A DNA stretch of 64,000 bases, from assembly GCF_008704795.1 (NCBI RefSeq), contig NZ_CP023690.1, positions 6,396,501-6,460,500 on the forward strand, read 5' to 3'. Every line of letters begins with the position of its first letter. The stretch's first letter is position 1. Both the position numbers and the translations under genes were made by a program. This document shows positions 43,599-53,633 of the stretch, one piece after another. The DNA comes from Streptomyces spectabilis (GTDB lineage: Bacteria; Actinomycetota; Actinomycetes; Streptomycetales; Streptomycetaceae). The notes beneath the pieces were generated by a model. It was not told the DNA's origin. It saw nothing but the letters and a program-made list of their open reading frames with translations, and made no database searches.

Positions 43599-44675
43599 AT
43601 GTTCGAGGCGGTCGAGGAACTGATCGGCGAGCACGCCGATCTGGAGCGGAAGCTCGCCGACCCGTCGGTCCACGCCGACCAGGCCAACGCGCGCAAGCTC
43701 AACAAGCGCTACGCCGAGCTGACCCCGATCGTCGCCACGTACCGGTCCTGGAAGCAGCTCGGTGACGACATCGACACCGCGCGTGAGCTGGCGGCCGAGG
43801 ACCCCGACTTCGCGGCCGAGGTCAAGGACCTCACCGAGAGCCGCGACGAGGTCACCGAGAAGCTGCGCCTGCTGCTCGTGCCCCGGGACCCCAGCGACGA
43901 CAAGGACGTCATCCTGGAGATCAAGGCGGGCGCGGGCGGCGACGAGTCGGCCCTGTTCGCGGGCAACCTGCTGCGCATGTACCTGCGGTACGCCGAGCGC
44001 GTCGGCTGGAAGACCGAGATCATCGACGCCACCGAGTCCGAGCTGGGCGGCTACAAGGACGTCCAGGTCGCCGTGAAGACCAAGGGCGGCAACGGCGCCA
44101 CCGAGCCCGGCCAGGGCGTCTGGGCCCGGCTGAAGTACGAGGGCGGCGTGCACCGCGTGCAGCGCGTGCCCGCGACCGAGTCGCAGGGCCGCATCCACAC
44201 CTCCGCGGCCGGCGTGCTCGTCACGCCCGAGGCGGAGGAGGTCGACGTCGAGATCAACATGAACGACCTGCGCATCGACGTCTACCGCTCCTCGGGCCCC
44301 GGCGGCCAGTCCGTCAACACCACCGACTCGGCCGTGCGCATCACGCACGTCCCGACCGGTGTGGTCGCCTCCTGCCAGAACGAGAAGAGCCAGCTCCAGA
44401 ACAAGGAGCAGGCACTGCGTATCCTGCGCTCCAGGCTGCTCGCGGCGGCCCAGGAGGAGGCGGAGCGCGAGGCCGCGGACGCCCGCCGCAGCCAGGTCCG
44501 CACCGTCGACCGGTCCGAGAAGATCCGTACGTACAACTTCCCGGAAAACCGGATCTCCGACCACCGCGTGGGCTTCAAGGCGTACAACTTGGACCAGGTG
44601 CTCGACGGCGACCTCGACGCGGTCATCCAGGCCTGCGTCGACGCGGACTCCGCCGCGAAGCTCGCCGCCGCCTGA
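43599..44675 (+). CDS. prfA: Peptide chain release factor 1
   Basis: A 358-residue class I release factor. The stop-codon-reading tripeptide is PAT in [14 protein letters not shown], as in RF1, and the peptidyl-transferase GGQ motif is in [17 protein letters not shown] (about residue 233). It reads UAA and UAG. It is followed 40 bp later by prmC, which methylates the GGQ glutamine. Confidence 0.97.
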   Translation: MFEAVEELIGEHADLERKLADPSVHADQANARKLNKRYAELTPIVATYRSWKQLGDDIDTARELAAEDPDFAAEVKDLTESRDEVTEKLRLLLVPRDPSDDKDVILEIKAGAGGDESALFAGNLLRMYLRYAERVGWKTEIIDATESELGGYKDVQVAVKTKGGNGATEPGQGVWARLKYEGGVHRVQRVPATESQGRIHTSAAGVLVTPEAEEVDVEINMNDLRIDVYRSSGPGGQSVNTTDSAVRITHVPTGVVASCQNEKSQLQNKEQALRILRSRLLAAAQEEAEREAADARRSQVRTVDRSEKIRTYNFPENRISDHRVGFKAYNLDQVLDGDLDAVIQACVDADSAAKLAAA

Positions 44676-44715
44676 GCCCGCCCCGTAACCACCGTTCAAG
44701 CCCCGGAGGACCAGC

Positions 44716-45597
44716 GTGCAGCAACATATTGGGGGTCGACCCCCCAACCCCCGCGGCGTGCTGCTCGCGGAAGTGGCCCAGGCCACCCAGCGCCTTGCCG
44801 ACGCCGGCGTGCCCTCGCCGCGCAATGACGCGGAGGAGCTCGCCGCGTTCGTGCACGGCGTGAAACGGGGCGAGCTGCACACCGTCAAGGACGCGGACTT
44901 CGACGCCCGCTACTGGGAGACGATCGCCCGCCGCGAGGCCCGCGAGCCGCTGCAGCACATCACGGGGCGCGCGTTCTTCCGGTATCTGGAGCTCCAGGTG
45001 GGTCCCGGCGTGTTCGTGCCGCGCCCCGAGACCGAGTCCGTGGTCGGCTGGGCCATAGACGCGGTGCGCGCCATGGACGTGGTCGAGCCGCTCATCGTCG
45101 ACCTGTGCACCGGCAGCGGCGCCATCGCCCTCGCCCTGGCCCAGGAGGTGCCGCGCTCGCGCGTGCACGCGGTGGAGCTGTCCGAGGACGCCCTGCGATG
45201 GACCCGCAAGAACGTCGAGGGCTCGCGCGTCACCCTGCACGCGGGTGACGCGCGCACGGCCCTGCCGGAGCTCGACGGCCAGGTCGACCTGGTCGTCTCC
45301 AACCCCCCGTACATCCCGCTCACGGAGTGGGAGTACGTTGCGCCGGAGGCGCGGGACTACGATCCCGAACTCGCCCTGTTCTCCGGCGAGGACGGCCTCG
45401 ACCTGATCCGCGGCATCGAGCGCACCGCGCACCGGCTGCTGCGGCCGGGCGGAGTCGTCGTCGTGGAGCACGCCGACACCCAGGGCGGGCAGGTGCCGTG
45501 GATCTTCACCGAGGAGCGTGGCTGGGCCGACGCGGCCGACCACCCCGACCTGAACAACCGGCCGCGCTTCGCGACCGCCCGCAAGGCGCTGCCGTGA
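44716..45597 (+). CDS. prmC: Release factor N5-glutamine methyltransferase
   Basis: A 293-residue SAM methyltransferase (HemK/PrmC). Motif I is IVDLCTGSGAIALALA and the catalytic NPPY lies in LVVSNPPYIPL (about residue 197). It methylates the GGQ glutamine of RF1/RF2. The GTG start has GGAGGACC upstream. Its stop overlaps the start of a 24-codon ORF (GTGA). Confidence 0.95.
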   Translation: MQQHIGGRPPNPRGVLLAEVAQATQRLADAGVPSPRNDAEELAAFVHGVKRGELHTVKDADFDARYWETIARREAREPLQHITGRAFFRYLELQVGPGVFVPRPETESVVGWAIDAVRAMDVVEPLIVDLCTGSGAIALALAQEVPRSRVHAVELSEDALRWTRKNVEGSRVTLHAGDARTALPELDGQVDLVVSNPPYIPLTEWEYVAPEARDYDPELALFSGEDGLDLIRGIERTAHRLLRPGGVVVVEHADTQGGQVPWIFTEERGWADAADHPDLNNRPRFATARKALP

Positions 45598-45668
45598 CCA
45601 CGGCGGCGCGCAAGACGACGAAGTACGACGAGTACGTGGACCAGTACGTGTACGAGGAGGCCCGCTAG
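45594..45668 (+). CDS. Possible 24-codon ORF between prmC and sua5
   Basis: A GTG at 45594 overlaps the prmC stop (GTGA), and the frame ends in TAG immediately before the ATG of sua5. The predicted peptide is rich in Tyr, Glu, Asp and Lys (KYDEYVDQYVYEEAR). The tail also encodes the GAGGAGG ribosome-binding sequence of sua5, so the ORF may serve only to couple translation or may be fortuitous. Confidence 0.35.
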   Translation: MTTAARKTTKYDEYVDQYVYEEAR

Positions 45669-46316
45669 ATGGCACGGCGATACGACACCAACGACGCGAC
45701 CGACCGCACGACCGGTCTGCGCGAGGCCGCGTCCGCCGTCCGCCGTGGCGAGCTGGTGGTGCTGCCGACGGACACCGTGTACGGCGTGGGCGCGGACGCC
45801 TTCAGCCCGGAGGCCGTCGCCGACCTCCTCGACGCCAAGGGGCGCGGTCGGAACATGCCGACGCCCGTCCTCATCGGCTCCCCGAACACCCTGCACGGCC
45901 TCGTCACGGACTTCTCCGAGTCCGCCTGGGAGCTCGTCGACGCCTTCTGGCCGGGGGCGCTCACCCTCGTCGCCAAGCAGCAGCCGTCGCTCCAGTGGGA
46001 CCTGGGGGACACCCGGGGCACCGTCGCCATCCGGATGCCGCTGCACCCGGTCGCGATCGAGCTCCTCACGGAGGTCGGCCCCATGGCGGTGTCCTCGGCC
46101 AACCTCACCGGGCACCCGGCGCCGGAGGACTGCGACGCCGCCCAGGAGATGCTGGGCGACGCCATCTCCGTCTACCTGGACGGCGGCCCCACGCCCGGCA
46201 TCGTGCCCTCCTCCATCGTGGACGTCACCGGCAAGGTGCCCGTCCTGCTGCGGGCCGGGGCGCTCGACGCGGACGAGCTCCGCAAGGTCGTACCCGACCT
46301 CGAGGTGGCCAATTGA
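45669..46316 (+). CDS. L-threonylcarbamoyladenylate synthase (Sua5/YciO/YrdC)
   Basis: A 215-residue YrdC-domain protein. It shows VLPTDTVYGVGADAF near residue 31, LDAKGRGRNMPTPVLI, ALTLVAKQ and SSANLTGHPAPED, the ATP/threonine-binding elements. It makes threonylcarbamoyl-AMP for the t6A modification of ANN-decoding tRNAs. It lacks the C-terminal Sua5 domain, so it is the short TsaC-like form. The stop overlaps the following TTG start (TTGA). Confidence 0.92.
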   Translation: MARRYDTNDATDRTTGLREAASAVRRGELVVLPTDTVYGVGADAFSPEAVADLLDAKGRGRNMPTPVLIGSPNTLHGLVTDFSESAWELVDAFWPGALTLVAKQQPSLQWDLGDTRGTVAIRMPLHPVAIELLTEVGPMAVSSANLTGHPAPEDCDAAQEMLGDAISVYLDGGPTPGIVPSSIVDVTGKVPVLLRAGALDADELRKVVPDLEVAN

Positions 46317-47044
46317 CAGCCCCTGAGACGGGGCGTGGCATAGCGGGCTACCCGGTCCCCGCGGGGTTCGTGGACCCGGTGGTCTTCCCCGACCCCGCCG
46401 GGGACGACGGGGTCGTCCGCTCCTTCGGGGCCCCCGGCGCCTTCCGCATCCTCCACGTCAGCACCGGCAACGTCTGCCGCTCGCCGATCACCGAGCGGCT
46501 GACCCGGCATGCCCTCGCCGACCGGCTCGGCGACCCGGGCACGGGCGGGCTCATCGTGGAGAGCGCGGGCACGTGGGGCCATGAGGGCGCGCCCATGGAG
46601 ACCCACGCCGAGACGGTCCTCGCCGACTTCGGGGCGGACGCCACCGGCTTCGTGGGCCGCGAGCTCCTCGACGACCACGTCATCCGGGCCGACCTGGTGC
46701 TCACCGCGACCCGGGACCACCGCGCCCAGGTCATCTCCATGGGGCACTCGGCCGGGCTCAGGACCTTCACCCTGAAGGAGTTCACCCGCCTGGTGCGGGC
46801 CATAGACCCCGCGACGCTGCCCGACCCCGAGGGCGATGACGGGGTGGTCGAGCGGGCCCGCGCCCTGGTGCGGGCCGCGGCCGCGCTGCGCGGCTGGCTG
46901 CTCGCCCCCAACGTGGAGGCCGACGAGGTCTACGACCCCTACGGCGCGCCCCTGCCCTTCTTCCGCTCCGTGGGCGGCGAGATCCAACAGGCCCTGGACC
47001 CGGTCGTCACAGCCCTGACAGGCGTCCCGGCCCCCCAGGCGTAG
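46313..47044 (+). CDS. Low-molecular-weight protein-tyrosine-phosphatase-like protein, Cys-to-Ser
   Basis: A 243-residue LMW-PTP-fold protein with an N-terminal extension of about 45 residues. The P-loop reads VSTGNVCRSPITE; in active enzymes it is V-C-x-G-N-x-C-R-S, so the nucleophilic first Cys is Ser here while the second Cys and the Arg remain. The general-acid region VYDPYG is kept. It probably cannot hydrolyse phosphotyrosine by the normal route and may bind phosphate or act as a pseudo-enzyme. Start TTG overlaps the sua5 stop by 4 nt. Confidence 0.82.
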   Translation: MTAPETGRGIAGYPVPAGFVDPVVFPDPAGDDGVVRSFGAPGAFRILHVSTGNVCRSPITERLTRHALADRLGDPGTGGLIVESAGTWGHEGAPMETHAETVLADFGADATGFVGRELLDDHVIRADLVLTATRDHRAQVISMGHSAGLRTFTLKEFTRLVRAIDPATLPDPEGDDGVVERARALVRAAAALRGWLLAPNVEADEVYDPYGAPLPFFRSVGGEIQQALDPVVTALTGVPAPQA

Positions 47045-47085
47045 CCCTTCCCGCTTCCTGGGGGCTCCGCCCCCGGACCCCCGCT

Positions 47086-47133
47086 CCTCAAACGCCGGAG
47101 GGCTGGAAGATCCAGCCCGTCCGGCGTTTGAGG
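47086..47133. repeat. Dispersed palindromic repeat (CCTCAAACGCCGGA family)
   Basis: A nested hairpin with outer arms CCTCAAACGCCGGA (47086-47099) and TCCGGCGTTTGAGG (47120-47133), and an inner GGCTGGA/TCCAGCC stem. It is preceded by GGGGGCTCCGCCCCC. The same family occurs at 58763-58804. Such elements are common in Streptomyces intergenic regions. Confidence 0.85.
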
Positions 47134-47263
47134 ACGAGGCGCGCAGCGCCGATAGACGGGGTCCAAGGGGGCGGAGCCCTCTTGTTCGGGAAGGGGCGGG
47201 CCAGGGGCGCACCGCGAGGCCCACCGCCGCGCACATCCGCCCGGGCACGCCTACATTGGACAG

Positions 47264-48538
47264 ATGACGACGGTCAGCCCCGGTCGAGCCGCCGCCCCGG
47301 CGGCGTACGCCGCGCTGCGCCGCCAGGACCCCGAGCTCGCCGAGGTCCTGCTCGGCGAGACGACCCGGCAGTCGACCTCGCTCCAGCTCATCGCCGCCGA
47401 GAACTTCACGTCGGAGGCCGTCCTGACGGCCCTCGGCTCCCCGCTGGCGAACAAGTACGCCGAGGGCTACCCCGGCTCCCGCCACCACGGCGGCTGCGAG
47501 CTGGTGGACGTCGCGGAGCGCCTCGCCGTGGACCGCGCCAAGGCCCTCTTCGGAGCCGAGCACGCCAACGTGCAGGCGCACTCGGGCTCCTCCGCCGTCC
47601 TCGCCGCCTACGCCGCACTCCTGCGCCCGGGGGACACGGTCCTCGCGATGGGTCTCCCGTACGGAGGACATCTCACCCACGGCTCGCCCTCGAACTTCTC
47701 GGGCAGGTGGTTCGACTTCGTCGGCTACGGCCTCGACCCGGAGACCGGCCTCATCGACTACGAGCAGGTGCGGGCCCTGGCCCGCGAGCGGCGGCCGAAG
47801 GCCGTCGTGTGCGGCTCCATCGCCTATCCGCGCCACATCGACTACGCCGCCTTCCGCGAGGTCGCCGACGACGTGGGCGCCCATCTCATCGCCGACGCCG
47901 CGCACCCCATCGGCCTGGTCGCGGGCGGCGCCGCCCCCAGCCCGGTGCCGTACGCGGACGTCGTGTGCGCCACCACCCACAAGGTGCTCCGCGGCCCCCG
48001 CGGTGGCTTGATCCTGTGCGGCGCCGACCTCGCCGAGCGGATCGACCGGGCGGTGTTCCCGTTCACGCAGGGCGGGGCGCAGATGCACACGATCGCCGCC
48101 AAGGCGGTGGCCTTCGGCGAGGCGGCGACCCCCGCCTTCACCGCGTACGCCCATCAAGTCGTGGCGAACGCAAGGGTGTTGGCCGACGCCCTGGCGGCGG
48201 AGGGCTTCGCCGTCAGCACCGGAGGCACGGACACGCACCTGGTGCTCGCCGACCCCGCCCCGCACGGAGTGGACGCCCGGACGGCCCGGGGCCGGCTCGC
48301 CGCGGCGGGTCTGGTTCTGGACACCTGCGCACTGCCCCACGGCGACGGCCGCGGCCTGCGCCTGGGCACGGCCGCGGTCACCACCCAGGGGATGCGGGAG
48401 GCGGATATGGCACGCGTCGCCGCGCTGTTCGCCGCCGCCATCCGGGAGGAGGGCGGCGTCAGGGCGGCGGTCCGGGACCTCGCGGCCCGGTTTCCGCCGT
48501 ATCCGGACCGGGGGAGCGGCGAGATCACGGCGTTGTAG
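47264..48538 (+). CDS. glyA: Serine hydroxymethyltransferase
   Basis: A 424-residue PLP enzyme of fold type I. The PLP Lys is in CATTHKVLRGPRGG (about residue 242), with ENFTSEAVLTALGSPLANKYAEGYPG near the N-terminus (Glu and Tyr contacts) and HSGSSAVLAAYAA. It interconverts serine and glycine with tetrahydrofolate. It is rather short of usual conservation in the N-terminal region, and a second copy elsewhere in the genome is likely. It is followed by the wall precursor transferase gene. Confidence 0.94.
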   Translation: MTTVSPGRAAAPAAYAALRRQDPELAEVLLGETTRQSTSLQLIAAENFTSEAVLTALGSPLANKYAEGYPGSRHHGGCELVDVAERLAVDRAKALFGAEHANVQAHSGSSAVLAAYAALLRPGDTVLAMGLPYGGHLTHGSPSNFSGRWFDFVGYGLDPETGLIDYEQVRALARERRPKAVVCGSIAYPRHIDYAAFREVADDVGAHLIADAAHPIGLVAGGAAPSPVPYADVVCATTHKVLRGPRGGLILCGADLAERIDRAVFPFTQGGAQMHTIAAKAVAFGEAATPAFTAYAHQVVANARVLADALAAEGFAVSTGGTDTHLVLADPAPHGVDARTARGRLAAAGLVLDTCALPHGDGRGLRLGTAAVTTQGMREADMARVAALFAAAIREEGGVRAAVRDLAARFPPYPDRGSGEITAL

Positions 48539-48640
48539 CGGAGTTGTGCAACGATCGTCGCTACCCGGAAGTGTCCAGCCTTATGCGCGCGAAGCTAGGG
48601 TGTGGTGCTGAGATGGCCAGCGATACCTGTGGGGAAGCCC

Positions 48641-50011
48641 GTGCGTGAATATCTGCTGACGCTCTGCATCACGGCCGCGGTGACCTATCTGCTGACCGGC
48701 CCGGTGCGGAAGTTCGCGATCGTGGCCGGTGCCATGCCGGAGATCCGCGCGCGCGACGTGCACCGGGAACCGACACCCCGGCTCGGCGGTATCGCGATGT
48801 TCTTCGGCCTGTGCGCGGGCCTCCTGGTGGCCGACCACCTGCCCAACCTCAACGAGGTGTTCACGAAGTCGAACGAGCCGCGCGCGCTGCTCTCCGGCGC
48901 CGCCCTGATCTGGCTCATCGGCGTTCTGGACGACAAGTTCGAGATCGACGCGCTGATCAAGCTCGGCGGCCAGATGATCGCCGCGGGCGTGATGGTCATG
49001 CAGGGTCTGACGATCCTGTGGCTGCCCATCCCGGGCGTCGGCACGGTCTCGCTGACCCAGTGGCAGGGCACCCTCCTGACCGTCGCCCTCGTCGTCATCA
49101 CCATCAACGCGGTGAACTTCGTCGACGGCCTGGACGGCCTCGCCGCGGGCATGGTGTGCATCGCCGCCGCCGCGTTCTTCATGTACGCGTACCGCATCTG
49201 GTACGGCTACGGCATCGAGGCCGCCGCCCCCGCGACCCTCTTCGCGGCCATCCTGATGGGCATGTGCCTCGGCTTCCTGCCGCACAACATGCACCCGGCC
49301 AGGATCTTCATGGGTGACTCGGGCTCCATGCTCATCGGGCTCGTGCTCGCCGCCGGCGCCATCTCCATCACCGGGCAGGTCGACCCGGACGCGATGAAGC
49401 TGAACCTCGGCGGCAGCGCCCGCGACGCCACGCACGCGATGCTCCCCGTCTTCATCCCGCTGCTCATGCCGCTGACGATCATCGCGATCCCGTTCGGCGA
49501 CCTGGTGCTCGCCATCGCGCGCCGCACCTGGAAGGGCCAGTCGCCGTTCGCCGCCGACCGCGGGCATCTGCACCACCGGCTCCTGGACGTGGGCCACTCG
49601 CACAGCCGCGCGGTGCTGATCATGTACTTCTGGTCGGCCCTCATCGCCTTCGGCACGGTCGCCTACTCGGTCCACTCGACGAACATGTGGATCCTGTTGC
49701 TCATCGTCGCTCTGAGCGCGGTGGGTCTGGTGCTGCTCCTGTTGCCCCGCTTCACGCCGCACGCGCCCCGCTGGGCGGAGAACTTCGTGCCGCCGAGGTA
49801 CCGGCGCGAGCGGCGCTCCCCGGCCGGTGCAGCGGCCGCTGAGCGCGCTGACGGGGCCGCCCCGGAGGAGGCGTACGGGACGAGCGGGGAGCCTGAGCCG
49901 GGAGAGGCGTCAGGGGACCGCCCGGCCGTCGGCGCGGGCGTCAACGGCGCGACCGCGCTCGGCACCCGCCCGCGCTTCCTGGACCGGCGCAAGGCCGGGT
50001 CGTCGCGTTGA
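48641..50011 (+). CDS. Polyprenyl-phosphate GlcNAc-1-phosphate transferase (WecA/TagO-type)
   Basis: A 456-residue integral membrane enzyme with about eleven helices. Signature loops are present: IGVLDDKFEIDALIKLGGQ, AVNFVDGLDGLAAGM, HPARIFMGDSGSMLIG and GHLHHRLLDVGHS. It transfers a sugar-1-phosphate to undecaprenyl or decaprenyl phosphate to start wall glycopolymer synthesis. The C-terminal 80 residues are an Ala/Gly/Glu-rich cytosolic tail. GTG at 48641 is preferred since it opens directly into helix 1; a start 39 nt upstream is less likely. Confidence 0.93.
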   Translation: MREYLLTLCITAAVTYLLTGPVRKFAIVAGAMPEIRARDVHREPTPRLGGIAMFFGLCAGLLVADHLPNLNEVFTKSNEPRALLSGAALIWLIGVLDDKFEIDALIKLGGQMIAAGVMVMQGLTILWLPIPGVGTVSLTQWQGTLLTVALVVITINAVNFVDGLDGLAAGMVCIAAAAFFMYAYRIWYGYGIEAAAPATLFAAILMGMCLGFLPHNMHPARIFMGDSGSMLIGLVLAAGAISITGQVDPDAMKLNLGGSARDATHAMLPVFIPLLMPLTIIAIPFGDLVLAIARRTWKGQSPFAADRGHLHHRLLDVGHSHSRAVLIMYFWSALIAFGTVAYSVHSTNMWILLLIVALSAVGLVLLLLPRFTPHAPRWAENFVPPRYRRERRSPAGAAAAERADGAAPEEAYGTSGEPEPGEASGDRPAVGAGVNGATALGTRPRFLDRRKAGSSR

Positions 50012-50271
50012 CGCCGACGGCAAAGCGCCCCTTTACCAGACAAAGCGACGGCGCGCTTGCACAGACGCGCAGGTTGCTTCTCATGTGTGACAGCGAGCAC
50101 ACCTGACAGGTAAAGACCTCATCAAATAGTTTGTGATACGGTTCACGAGACCCGGCGACAGAGCCGAAGGACCGTAGTGCGACGGTCCATTGGCCCGAGG
50201 ACCCCGCTCGGCCCGGGTCTACGCTCGTCCATGACGACACCCTGCCCCCATCAGTAAGCGGAGTTGCCGCC
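50012..50271. promoter_or_regulatory. atp operon upstream region
   Basis: 260 bp with an AT-rich island (CATCAAATAGTTTGTGATACG, about 50118-50138). The TGATACGGTTC there resembles a -10 region, making it the best promoter candidate for the atp operon. No gene is seen. Confidence 0.5.
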
Positions 50272-50733
50272 ATGCCGTCTCAAGACACCCGGACTCTCCT
50301 GCAGTCCGCCGTCCCCACTGCCGCCGCCGGTGCGATCACCGCCGTGGTCAGCGGTGTGGTCGCGGGCGGCAAGGGGGCGCTCGGCGCCGTCATCGGCACG
50401 CTGGTGGTCATCGCCTTCATGGGGCTCGGTCTGTTTGTCTTGCAGCGGACGGCAAAATCGCTTCCGCAGCTGTTCCAGGCGATGGGCATGATGCTCTACG
50501 TCGCGCAACTGCTGCTGCTTCTCATCTTTGTGGGTCTGTTCAAGGACACCACCGCGTTCAACCCGAAGTCCTTCGCGCTCGCTCTCGTCATCGCCACCGT
50601 CGTCTGGATGGCGTCGCAGGCTCGGGCGTACATGAAGGCCAAGATCCTCTACGTCGAACCCGAACCCGAACCTTCCTCGGCCGTCGCCTCCAAGAAGAGC
50701 GACAAGCCGGAGAAGCCGGGGTCGGAGACGTGA
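50272..50733 (+). CDS. atpI: AtpI-like ATP synthase assembly membrane protein
   Basis: A 153-residue membrane protein with four predicted helices (ITAVVSGVVAGGKGALGAVIG, LVVIAFMGLGLFVLQ, GMMLYVAQLLLLLIFVGLF, FALALVIATVVWMASQA) and an acidic, then basic C-terminal tail. AtpI helps assemble the c-ring and is encoded first in many atp operons. It is separated from atpB by 228 bp holding a second, weaker promoter-like TATCGT box. Confidence 0.9.
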   Translation: MPSQDTRTLLQSAVPTAAAGAITAVVSGVVAGGKGALGAVIGTLVVIAFMGLGLFVLQRTAKSLPQLFQAMGMMLYVAQLLLLLIFVGLFKDTTAFNPKSFALALVIATVVWMASQARAYMKAKILYVEPEPEPSSAVASKKSDKPEKPGSET

Positions 50734-50961
50734 GAGGTAGGGCCGGGATAAATGCCCGTTCGAGATGCTGCTATCGTCCGGTGCCAACTGCGGCACTGCA
50801 GGCGCGGGCATCTGAGCTGACGCCTGCACCATCGCGAGGCTCGATGCCTGACCGCCGCTCACACTTCCGAAACACCAGTCCGGTGCCGATCCGCGGCCGC
50901 GTGCCGCGCCGACTCGACAACGAGGTTGCCGTACCCATGCTTCACGCCGAAGGAGCCCGCG

Positions 50962-52094
<1,133 letters not shown>

Positions 52095-52133
52095 TTACTA
52101 CTCACCGACACATTTTCGACGAAAGGCACTGAT

Positions 52134-52691
52134 GTGATCGCCAACCTGGTTCAGCTGGCGGCCGAGGAGAAGCAGAACCCGCTTATTCCTCCCGGCCCCG
52201 AGCTGCTTGTCGGCGCCATTGCCTTCGCCATCGTTTTCTTCTTCTTCTGGAAGAAGCTCCTCCCGAACATCAACAAGGTTCTGGAAGAGCGCCGGGAGGC
52301 GATCGAAGGCGGTATCGAGAAGGCCGAGGCCGCCCAGACCGAGGCCCAGAGCGTTCTTGAGCAGTACAAGGCTCAGCTCGCCGAGGCACGGCACGAGGCC
52401 GCGCGACTGCGCCAGGAGGCGCAGGAGCAGGGCGCCCAGCTCATCGCCGAGATGCGGGCCGAGGGCCAGCGGCAGCGCGAGGAGATCGTCGCCGCCGGTC
52501 ACTCCCAGATCGAGGCCGACCGCAAGGCCGCCGCGCAGGCGCTGCGCCAGGACGTGGGCCAGCTGGCCACCGAACTGGCCGGCAAGCTCGTCGGCGAGTC
52601 CCTCGAGGACCACGCCCGCCAGAGCCGCACCATCGACCGCTTCCTCGACGAGCTCGACGAGAAGGCGACGAAGGCCGAGGCGACTCGATGA
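52134..52691 (+). CDS. atpF: ATP synthase subunit b (Fo stator)
   Basis: A 185-residue stator subunit: one N-terminal helix (VGAIAFAIVFFFFWKKLLP, about 25-45) followed by a long charged, Glu/Ala/Gln-rich coiled coil. It connects subunit a to F1. GTG start. Its stop overlaps the atpH start by ATGA. Confidence 0.97.
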   Translation: MIANLVQLAAEEKQNPLIPPGPELLVGAIAFAIVFFFFWKKLLPNINKVLEERREAIEGGIEKAEAAQTEAQSVLEQYKAQLAEARHEAARLRQEAQEQGAQLIAEMRAEGQRQREEIVAAGHSQIEADRKAAAQALRQDVGQLATELAGKLVGESLEDHARQSRTIDRFLDELDEKATKAEATR

Positions 52692-53509
52692 CAGCGCATG
52701 GAGCGAGCCGCGAGGCGCTGGGCGCCGCGCGCGAGCGCCTCGACGCGCTGACGGACAACACCGCGGTGGACGCGGCGCGGCTCGCGGACGAGCTCGCCGC
52801 CGTCACCGCGCTGCTCGACCGGGAGGTCTCGCTGCGTCGGGTCCTGACCGACCCGGCGCAGGCAGGCGAGGCCAAGGCCGAGCTTGCCGGGCGCCTGCTG
52901 GGCGACAAGGTCAGCGGCGAGGCCGCTGACCTGGTGGCCGGCATGGTCCGCTCCCGCTGGTCCGCCTCGCGCGACCTGGTGGACGCCCTGGAGGAGCTGG
53001 CGGACGTCGCCGACCTGACCGCCGCGCAGAAGTCGGGCGCGCTGGACACGGTCGAGGACGAGCTGTTCCGCTTCGGTCGGATCGTCGCCTCCAGCACCGA
53101 GCTGCGGGCGGCCCTCACCGACCGCGCCGCCACCGCGACGGCCAAGAGCGAGCTGCTGCGCAGCCTGCTCGGCGGCAAGGCGGCGGCGACCACGGAGCGT
53201 CTCGTCGAGCGTCTTGTGACCGTGCCCCGTGGACGTAGCCTGGAGTCGGGACTCGAGTCCCTCTCCAAGCTGGCCGCGGACCGCCGGGAGCGCATGGTCG
53301 CCGTCGTCACTTCCGCCGTTCCGCTGTCGGACCAGCAGAAGCAGCGACTCGGCGCCGCGCTCGCCAAGATCTACGGGCGTCAGATGCATCTGAACCTGGA
53401 CGTGGACCCCGAGGTCCTCGGCGGGATCCGGGTGCAGGTGGGCGACGAAGTCATCAACGGCTCCATCGCGGACCGCATCGAGGACGCGCACCGCCGCATG
53501 GCGGGCTAG
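52688..53509 (+). CDS. atpH: ATP synthase subunit delta (F1 stator)
   Basis: A 273-residue delta/OSCP subunit, longer than the roughly 180 residues of most bacteria, as is usual for actinobacteria, where an N-terminal region is added. The C-terminal part contains [20 protein letters not shown] and [24 protein letters not shown], the OSCP motif. It is translationally coupled to atpF. Confidence 0.96.
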   Translation: MTAHGASREALGAARERLDALTDNTAVDAARLADELAAVTALLDREVSLRRVLTDPAQAGEAKAELAGRLLGDKVSGEAADLVAGMVRSRWSASRDLVDALEELADVADLTAAQKSGALDTVEDELFRFGRIVASSTELRAALTDRAATATAKSELLRSLLGGKAAATTERLVERLVTVPRGRSLESGLESLSKLAADRRERMVAVVTSAVPLSDQQKQRLGAALAKIYGRQMHLNLDVDPEVLGGIRVQVGDEVINGSIADRIEDAHRRMAG

Positions 53510-53530
53510 CAACTCAACAAGCAAGACCAA

Positions 53531-53549
53531 ACGGCCCGAGTTGGGCCGT
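53531..53549 (+). other. Short hairpin in the atpH-atpA gap
   Basis: ACGGCCC-GAGTT-GGGCCGT forms a 7-bp stem within the 124-bp gap before atpA. It may stabilise mRNA or cause partial termination. Confidence 0.4.
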
Positions 53550-53633
53550 GCAGAGGATTCACCTCTTCCTGGGGGGAGTCCCCATCCCCCCCAAGTGAAA
53601 CTTCGGGCCCAACAAGGAGAGCAGGGAACCCAG

